The translations under genes were made by a program, and so were the position numbers. Source: an uncultured Oscillospiraceae bacterium (GTDB lineage: Bacteria > Bacillota_A > Clostridia > Oscillospirales > Oscillospiraceae). From it: a stretch of 8,608 nt of DNA. Location: positions 1-8,608 of the forward strand of contig CAAGIF010000090.1 of assembly GCA_900769845.1 (NCBI GenBank), in the 5' to 3' direction. Below the pieces are notes generated by a model. The model had not been told where the DNA came from, did not search any database, and was given only the letters and a program-made list of their open reading frames with translations. This document shows, piece by piece, positions 4,309 through 8,608 of this stretch; position 1 is the first letter of the stretch, and the number at the start of each line of letters is the position of its first letter.

Positions 4309-4968
4309 ATGGATTTCGCGCATTATTTTCCCATCTGGAAGAAAATGACGGAGGATCAGCAGCAGCGGCTGCAATCAGTTTCTGAATTTATGACCGTGAA
4401 GGCGGGCACGGTGCTCCATGACGGAAGCGCCGACTGTCTGGGCATGCTGTTGGTTCGCAGCGGCCAGCTCCGGGCATACCTGCTTTCGGAGGAAGGCCGG
4501 GAGGTTACCATCTGCCGGTTCTTTGAAATGGATATCTGTCTGTTTTCTGCTTCCTGCGTTATGCCTAATATGCAGTATGATATTTTTGTGGAAGCGGAAA
4601 AGGATACCCAGCTCTGGGTGATTCCCGCCTGCCTGTATCAGAATCTGATGGATGAGTCCATTGCCATTTCCAACTATTCCCACGATCTGATCACCAGCCA
4701 TTTTTCCGATGTGATGTGGCTGATGGAGCAGATTATGTGGAAAAGCTTTGATAAGAGACTGGCAAAATTCCTGCTGGAGGAAAGCGTGTTGGAAGATACA
4801 GCGGCGCTGAAGATCACCCACGAGAAGATCGCCAATCATATGGGAACCGCCCGGGAGGTAGTTACCCGGATGCTTCGCTATTTCCAGAGCGAGGGAATGG
4901 TAAATCTGACCCGGGGTACCGTGGAGATCACAGATTCCCGGGCGCTGGAAAAACTGGCAAATCTGTAA
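4309..4968 (+). CDS. Crp/Fnr-family transcriptional regulator
   Basis: The 219-residue product has the Crp/Fnr layout: an N-terminal cyclic-nucleotide-binding-like beta barrel (about 20-115), a long dimerisation helix (about 120-145), and a C-terminal winged helix (about 150-210). The recognition helix GTAREVVTRMLRYFQ carries R182, E183 and R187 in the same spacing as R180, E181 and R185 of E. coli CRP, the residues that read GTGA. This fits the nearby GTGA/TCAC palindromes. The barrel lacks the conserved RxS cAMP-phosphate motif of CRP, so cAMP is not the likely ligand. Five cysteines (43, 69, 77, 83, 108) are present but not in the N-terminal Fnr cluster arrangement; haem, a cluster or thiol chemistry are all open. 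The start at 4309 follows AAGGGGG by 8 bases; the frame is open upstream to 4177, but that part contains the operator and promoter. The gene context (Trx, rubredoxin, flavodiiron) points to a redox, O2 or NO sensor. Confidence 0.9.
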   Translation: MDFAHYFPIWKKMTEDQQQRLQSVSEFMTVKAGTVLHDGSADCLGMLLVRSGQLRAYLLSEEGREVTICRFFEMDICLFSASCVMPNMQYDIFVEAEKDTQLWVIPACLYQNLMDESIAISNYSHDLITSHFSDVMWLMEQIMWKSFDKRLAKFLLEESVLEDTAALKITHEKIANHMGTAREVVTRMLRYFQSEGMVNLTRGTVEITDSRALEKLANL

Positions 4969-4972
4969 GGCC

Positions 4973-5755
4973 TTATCCCAGCGCCACATCCAGTACCATC
5001 ATCAAGGTGAATCCAACGGCAAAGAAGATGGTTCCGATGTTGGAATGTTCCCCTTCGGACATTTCCGGGATCAGTTCTTCCACCACCACATACAGCATGG
5101 CGCCCGCGGAGAAGGCCAGTAGGTAGGGCAGCGCCGGAACAACCAGATTGGCAAGCAGAATGGTAATAATGGCGCCAAGGGGCTCCACAGCCCCGGAGAG
5201 CGTTCCGTAGAGAAATGCCCGGCTCCGCTTCATACCGGCAGATTTCAGCGGCATGGAGATGATAGCGCCCTCCGGCAGATTCTGCAGGGCGATACCCAGG
5301 GAGAGGGCAAGAGCTCCGGCGGCGGAGATGCTTTCCTGTCCGGAGAGCCAGCTTGCCACCACCACACCCACAGCCATGCCCTCAGGCAGATTGTGCAGGG
5401 CCACAGCCAGCACCATCATGGTGGATTTTCCCAGATTGCTGGGAGAACCCTCAGGCCTTTCGCTGTTCAGATGCAAGTGGGGGATCAGATGATCCAGCGC
5501 CAGCAGGAACAGAAATCCCAGCCATACGCCCACAAACGCGGGGATAAATGCCAGCTTTCCCATATGGGCGGATTGATCCATGGCGGGGATGATCAGACTC
5601 CAGACAGATGCTGCCACCATAACGCCTGCGGCGAATCCGGTGAGGGATCGCTGAAGGGTCCGGTTCATACTCCCCTTCAGGAAAAAGACGCCTGCGGATC
5701 CCAACAGTGTTCCCAAAAAAGGCAGCGAGATGGCGCTGATTATTTCAAGGTGCAT
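4973..5755 (-). CDS. ZIP-family metal transporter (GufA-like)
   Basis: The 260-residue product is a polytopic membrane protein of about eight helices. It shows the ZIP metal-site motifs HNLPEG at 121-126 (TM4) and QNLPEG at 158-163 (TM5), plus EELIPE at 226-231. Gln in place of His in the second motif is typical of the GufA branch. A His-containing cytoplasmic loop (HLIPHLHLNSE, about 89-99) lies between TM3 and TM4. ZIP proteins move zinc, iron or other divalent metals into the cytoplasm; the metal cannot be told from sequence. I chose the ATG at 5755, which has AAAGGAG 8 bases upstream; a GTG at 5764 overlaps that site. The gene is divergent from the flavodiiron gene, with 126 bases between them, and convergent with the Crp/Fnr-family gene, whose stop is 4 bases away. 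A role in supplying iron to the nearby iron proteins is plausible but only inferred. Confidence 0.92.
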   Translation of the reverse strand: MHLEIISAISLPFLGTLLGSAGVFFLKGSMNRTLQRSLTGFAAGVMVAASVWSLIIPAMDQSAHMGKLAFIPAFVGVWLGFLFLLALDHLIPHLHLNSERPEGSPSNLGKSTMMVLAVALHNLPEGMAVGVVVASWLSGQESISAAGALALSLGIALQNLPEGAIISMPLKSAGMKRSRAFLYGTLSGAVEPLGAIITILLANLVVPALPYLLAFSAGAMLYVVVEELIPEMSEGEHSNIGTIFFAVGFTLMMVLDVALG

Positions 5756-5779
5756 ATACAGCACTCCTTTCTAACTTAC

Positions 5780-5861
5780 TGGATTCATTTTACTGTGTAC
5801 ACTACCTATATTCTGTGATAAAGTTACAGTAAAATCAATAGTAAAGTGTAAAATAATGTTA
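5780..5861. promoter_or_regulatory. Divergent promoter region of the ZIP and flavodiiron genes with one CRP-like operator
   Basis: TGTGA-TAAAG-TTACA (5814-5828, centre 5821) is a one-mismatch version of the palindrome at the two other sites, again with a 5-base centre. A possible -10 for the flavodiiron gene is TAAAAT at 5849-5854 (start near 5861, operator at about -40). A possible -10 for the ZIP gene on the minus strand is TAAAAT at 5792-5787 (start near 5780, operator at about -41). Neither side has a good -35. ATTTTACTGT (5787-5796) and ACAGTAAAAT (5826-5835) also form a perfect 10-base inverted repeat 29 bases apart. Confidence 0.55.
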
Positions 5862-5881
5862 AAAAACAAGGGAGAATAACC

Positions 5882-7036
5882 ATGAATATTACAAAGGACA
5901 TTCGGTATATCGGCGTAAATGACCACGAGATCGATTTGTTTGAGGGGCAGTATATCGTTCCCAACGGGATGGCTTACAATTCTTATCTTATTATGGATGA
6001 GAAGATTGCCGTTATGGATACCGTGGATCGGAATTTCACCGAGCAGTGGATGGACAATCTCCGCAAGGAGCTGGGGGACCGGCAGCCGGACTACCTGATC
6101 GTGCAGCACATGGAACCGGATCACTCCGCGGGCATCGATCTCTTCCTCAAGGCTTATCCCCAGGCAACTGTGGTATCTTCTGCCAAGGCCTTTGTGATGA
6201 TGGGCAATTTCTTCGGAACGGACTATGCCGACCGCAGAATCGTGGTGGGAGAAGGGGATACCCTGTCTCTTGGACAGCGCGAACTGACCTTCGTAACCGC
6301 GCCTATGGTTCACTGGCCCGAGGTTATCGTTACCTATGATGCCCGGGATAAGGTGCTGTTCTCCGCCGACGGCTTTGGCAAATTCGGCGCTCTGGATGTC
6401 CAGGAGGATTGGGCATGTGAGGCTCGGCGGTATTATATCGGCATCGTGGGAAAATACGGCGCCCAGGTGCAGACGCTGCTGAAGAAGGCGGCAAAGCTGG
6501 ATATTCAGATCATTGCGCCCCTGCACGGACCGGTTCTGACGGAGAACTTGGGATACTATCTGAACCTGTATGATATCTGGTCTTCCTACCGTCCGGAGAG
6601 CGAGGGCGTTTTGATTGCCTACACTTCTGTTTACGGCAATACCAGGGCTGCTGCCCAGCTGCTTGCCCAAAAGCTGGAGGAAAAGGGCTGTCCCAAGGTT
6701 TCCCTTGCAGACCTTGCCCGGGATGATATGGCTGAGGCGGTGGAAGATGCTTTTCGTTACAGCAAGCTGGTTCTGGCGACTACTACATACAACGGCGATA
6801 TGTTCCCTCACATGAAAACATTTTTGCACCATCTGACAGAGCGCAGCTACCAGAACCGGACAGTTGCCTTTATGGAGAACGGCTCCTGGGCGCCGATGGC
6901 TGCAAAATCTATGGAAAAACTGCTGGAAAACAGCAAGAATTTGACCATCGCCCAGAATCGAGTCAGAATTCTGTCTGCGCTGAATGCAGAAAGCAGAGCG
7001 CAGATCGAGGCGCTGGCAGAGGAACTGTGCAAGTAA
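5882..7036 (+). CDS. fprA: A-type flavoprotein / flavodiiron protein (O2 and/or NO reductase)
   Basis: The 384-residue product has a metallo-beta-lactamase-like diiron domain (about 1-235) followed by a flavodoxin domain (about 240-384). Diiron ligands are visible as H76-x-E78-x-D80-H81, H144, D163 and H215, a complete set. The FMN loop is YTSVYGNTRAAA at 247-258. No rubredoxin or flavin-reductase domain is fused, so it needs an external donor; the rubredoxin at 4003-4158 is the obvious candidate. Such proteins reduce O2 to water or NO to N2O in the cytoplasm and protect anaerobes. Compared with the Moorella and Desulfovibrio proteins as I remember them, the segment between D163 and H215 is about nine residues shorter. 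The ATG at 5882 follows a GGGAG site (AAGGGAGAATAACC). The gene is alone on its strand, ends in its own terminator, and has a CRP-like operator about 40 bases before its predicted start. Confidence 0.95.
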   Translation: MNITKDIRYIGVNDHEIDLFEGQYIVPNGMAYNSYLIMDEKIAVMDTVDRNFTEQWMDNLRKELGDRQPDYLIVQHMEPDHSAGIDLFLKAYPQATVVSSAKAFVMMGNFFGTDYADRRIVVGEGDTLSLGQRELTFVTAPMVHWPEVIVTYDARDKVLFSADGFGKFGALDVQEDWACEARRYYIGIVGKYGAQVQTLLKKAAKLDIQIIAPLHGPVLTENLGYYLNLYDIWSSYRPESEGVLIAYTSVYGNTRAAAQLLAQKLEEKGCPKVSLADLARDDMAEAVEDAFRYSKLVLATTTYNGDMFPHMKTFLHHLTERSYQNRTVAFMENGSWAPMAAKSMEKLLENSKNLTIAQNRVRILSALNAESRAQIEALAEELCK

Positions 7037-7062
7037 GAGAACGCCTGTGAGGCATCTTTTGG

Positions 7063-7090
7063 AAAAAGCTCCCGTTTGGGGGCTTTTTCT
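7063..7090 (+). terminator. Intrinsic terminator of the flavodiiron gene
   Basis: AAAAAGCTCCC (7063-7073) pairs with GGGGGCTTTTT (7078-7088) around a GTTT loop, with one G-U pair, and the 3' arm ends in the T-run. A small extra hairpin GCCT/AGGC (7043-7053) precedes it. Confidence 0.9.
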
Positions 7091-7124
7091 ATTACTTTTT
7101 ACAGAAAATACGAAGAAAAAATGC

Positions 7125-7153
7125 TGGACAGTAGACATAACATTTGATATAAT
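7125..7153 (+). promoter_or_regulatory. Promoter of nrdR
   Basis: TGGACA at 7125-7130 and a consensus TATAAT at 7148-7153 are 17 bases apart. The predicted start is near 7160. I looked for a NrdR box (ACACTATATATAGTGT-like) here and saw no convincing one. Confidence 0.82.
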
Positions 7154-7186
7154 AGTGCAATAATCCATAAAAGGGGGAGATTTTTC

Positions 7187-7639
7187 ATGAGATGTCCTTT
7201 CTGCGGTGATCAGGACAGCAAAGTTGTGGATTCCCGTCATTCCGAAGATGGGCTCAGCATTCGCCGCCGCCGGGAATGCATGGCATGCCAGCGCCGGTTT
7301 ACTACCTACGAAATTGTGGAAAGTCTGCCCATTATTGTAGTTAAGCGGGATGGATCCCGCCAGAGCTTTGACAGAAACAAGGTTCTGAACAGCATGATCC
7401 GGGCTTTCGACAAGCGGAAGGTCAATGTCTCCGACCTGGATAAGATCACCACCGAGATAGAGCAGTCTATCCAGAATTCCCTGGAGCGGGAGATCAGTAC
7501 GGATCGGATCGGCGAAATGGTCATGGAGCGGCTGAAACCTCTGGATGAGGTCGCCTATATCCGTTTTGCGTCGGTCTACCGCCGATTCCAGGATGTGAAC
7601 TCCTTTATGCGGGAGATCAATAAGTTCCTGGAGGAGTAA
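7187..7639 (+). CDS. nrdR: Transcriptional repressor NrdR
   Basis: The 150-residue product is a full-length NrdR. The N-terminal zinc ribbon has C3-P-F-C6 and C31-M-A-C34, with the basic SIRRRRECMACQRRFTTYE stretch. An ATP-cone follows from about residue 47 to 137 (VVKRDGSRQSFDRNKV, then the DRIGEMVMERL helix and VAYIRFASVYRRF). NrdR senses the ATP/dATP balance and represses ribonucleotide reductase operons by binding NrdR boxes; none of those operons is in this window. The ATG at 7187 has GGGGGAG 7 bases upstream. The next gene starts 3 bases after the stop, with its ribosome binding site inside the end of nrdR, so the two are co-transcribed and probably translationally coupled. Confidence 0.97.
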   Translation: MRCPFCGDQDSKVVDSRHSEDGLSIRRRRECMACQRRFTTYEIVESLPIIVVKRDGSRQSFDRNKVLNSMIRAFDKRKVNVSDLDKITTEIEQSIQNSLEREISTDRIGEMVMERLKPLDEVAYIRFASVYRRFQDVNSFMREINKFLEE

Positions 7640-7642
7640 GCC

Positions 7643-8140
7643 ATGGCGATAGATGATCTGAAATCCCTGATGGATGGCTTTGATCCGGCAAGTTTGATCC
7701 CGGATTTGGATGCTGTAGTGCAGTGGGTGGCGGATGCCATGGGCATTCTGATTGTGATCGGGCCTGCGCTGATGCTGGCTATGGGGGTTTTGTACTTACT
7801 GGCTGCGCCGAAAGAAGCCAATTACTATCTCGGTTACCGGTGCTATCATGGCATGGGCAGTGTGGAAGCCTGGCGGTTTACCCAGCGGCTGGCGGGAATC
7901 GTCTGGGGCGGCCTGGGCTTGGTGCTGCTGATTGTGATGCTGGTGATTCGGGTAGGTTACAAGGAACTGGCTCCCTCGGATATCATCTGGTCTGCTGCCA
8001 AGGCAGTTTTGTGGCAGGCTGGTCTGGCATTGCTGTCGGTGCTGTGCATCAATTCCGTGGTAACTGCGAACTTTACGGCCTCTGGTGACTATCGCCGGAA
8101 AAAGGAAACGAATACAGAAGAACAGGAGGAGCCCGCATAA
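7643..8140 (+). CDS. SdpI-family-like integral membrane protein
   Basis: The 165-residue product has three predicted membrane helices (about 32-54, 82-104 and 118-140), a short amphipathic N-terminus and a charged, Glu-rich C-terminal tail (150-165). Between the first two helices is YYLGYRCYHGMGSVEAWRF (61-79). It resembles the SdpI family signature, G-[IY]-R followed by M-x-[SN]-x-E-x-W and a second helix with conserved glycines. B. subtilis SdpI gives immunity to the SdpC toxin and acts in signalling; most distant relatives have no known role. The GGAGGAG at 7630-7636 lies in the last codons of nrdR and 6 bases before the ATG. The stop codon falls in the loop of the terminator hairpin. No toxin gene is next to it, so an immunity role is not supported here. 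Confidence 0.75.
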   Translation: MAIDDLKSLMDGFDPASLIPDLDAVVQWVADAMGILIVIGPALMLAMGVLYLLAAPKEANYYLGYRCYHGMGSVEAWRFTQRLAGIVWGGLGLVLLIVMLVIRVGYKELAPSDIIWSAAKAVLWQAGLALLSVLCINSVVTANFTASGDYRRKKETNTEEQEEPA

Positions 8141-8156
8141 ATTGCGGGCTCCTGTT
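8128..8156 (+). terminator. Terminator of the nrdR operon, overlapping the gene end
   Basis: GGAGCCCGCA (8128-8137) pairs perfectly with TGCGGGCTCC (8143-8152) around a TAAAT loop that contains the stop codon, followed by TGTTTGTG. The T-tract is weak but the 10-bp stem is strong. Confidence 0.8.
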
Positions 8157-8167
8157 TGTGTCCATAG

Positions 8168-8200
8168 AAAAAGTACGGCGCGGAGAATCCTCCGCGCCGT
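8168..8200 (-). terminator. Intrinsic terminator of the EF-G family gene
   Basis: ACGGCGCGGAG (8175-8185) pairs perfectly with CTCCGCGCCGT (8190-8200), an 11-bp stem with an AATC loop. On the minus strand the hairpin is followed by ACTTTTTC (T-run opposite 8168-8172), placing it 13 bases after the stop at 8214. Confidence 0.92.
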
Positions 8201-8213
8201 TGCTATTTGGAAA

Positions 8214-8608
8214 TTAATCTTCTGCCTTTGCGTCGGCAATGATCTTGGCCTGGTTACCCTTGGGCACTTCTTCGTAACGGACGAACTCCATAGTGAAGGA
8301 GCCGCGGGCCTGAGTCATAGCGCGCAGGTCGATGGCATAGCTGCTCATCTCAGCCATGGGAACTTCGGCCTCCACAACGGTGTTGCCGTCTGCGTCGGGG
8401 TTCATGCCCATAACGCGGCCGCGGCGCTTGTTCAGGTCACCGATGACATCGCCCATGTAGCTGTCGGGGATGGTGACGGCCAGAGCGCCGATGGGCTCCA
8501 GCAGGGTGGGCATTGCGTTGGGCATAGCTTCCTTGAATGCCAGGATAGCAGCCAGCTTGAATGCCATTTCGTTGGAGTCAACGGGGTGGTAGGAGCCATC
8601 GTACAGAA
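8214..8608 (-). CDS. fusA: Elongation factor G family GTPase, C-terminal part (partial, cut by window end)
   Basis: The 130 visible residues are the end of an EF-G type translation factor. [17 protein letters not shown] is the end of domain [17 protein letters not shown], then [19 protein letters not shown] and EEVP, are the domain V (RRM-like) signatures. The tail [10 protein letters not shown] is short. EF-G drives translocation on the ribosome with GTP; the GTPase domain lies outside the window. Clostridia often carry a second EF-G-like paralog as well as the one in the ribosomal protein cluster. This gene is not followed by tuf or ribosomal genes but by a terminator, so it may be that paralog; the symbol is therefore tentative. 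The stop TAA is at 8216-8214. The frame is open to the window edge, so the start codon is not here. Confidence 0.9.
   Translation of the reverse strand, partial: LYDGSYHPVDSNEMAFKLAAILAFKEAMPNAMPTLLEPIGALAVTIPDSYMGDVIGDLNKRRGRVMGMNPDADGNTVVEAEVPMAEMSSYAIDLRAMTQARGSFTMEFVRYEEVPKGNQAKIIADAKAED

Noticed and set aside
7131..7166. NrdR box in the nrdR promoter (autoregulation)
   Set aside because: The AT-rich TGATATAATAGTGC resembles half of a box, but the other half is missing and it is explained by the -10 element.
5771..7240. Long minus-strand open frame (489 codons) opposite the flavodiiron gene
   Set aside because: It lies wholly antisense to a gene with a complete set of diiron and FMN motifs, has no ribosome binding site that fits, and its translation has no recognisable domain.

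Overview
The window looks like a chromosomal segment of a moderately GC-rich anaerobic Firmicute, most likely class Clostridia (an Oscillospiraceae-like genome is my best guess; genus cannot be decided). Reasons: strong AGGAGG-type ribosome binding sites, sigma-A type promoters, an NrdR, a rubredoxin plus A-type flavodiiron protein as in strict anaerobes, and tRNA genes with encoded CCA. Most genes are ordinary housekeeping or redox genes. The interest lies in how several of them seem to be wired together, and in a small insertion-like block beside a tRNA gene.

Layout. 1-93 is the tail of an unidentified + strand gene, followed by a terminator. 125-802 (-) is sfsA. 872-1106 is a compact tRNA operon, tRNA-Val(CAC) directly abutting tRNA-Gln(CTG), with promoter and terminator. 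1107-1370 has no gene; it is packed with hairpins and pieces that match the 3' end of the tRNA-Gln. 1424-2299 (+) encodes a MerR-family regulator with two C-terminal membrane helices. 2507-2572 repeats the tRNA-Gln 3' end plus its terminator, so the regulator lies between two direct repeats like an integrated cassette.

2641-7036 is a redox block: trxB and trxA (-), a 51-residue rubredoxin (-), a Crp/Fnr-family regulator (+), a GufA-like ZIP metal transporter (-) and an FprA-type flavodiiron protein (+). Three near-palindromes with GTGA and (mostly) TCAC half-sites separated by 5 bases lie upstream of trxAB, between the rubredoxin and the regulator gene, and between the ZIP and flavodiiron genes. 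The regulator carries the R-E-x-x-x-R recognition-helix pattern that reads GTGA in CRP. My inference is a local oxygen, NO or peroxide stress regulon in which the flavodiiron protein reduces O2 or NO, rubredoxin (and perhaps thioredoxin) supplies electrons, and Trx/TrxR repairs thiols.

7187-8140 (+) is nrdR, the ribonucleotide reductase repressor, closely followed by a small SdpI-like membrane protein gene. The window ends inside the C-terminal part of an elongation factor G family gene (-), with its own terminator at 8168-8200.
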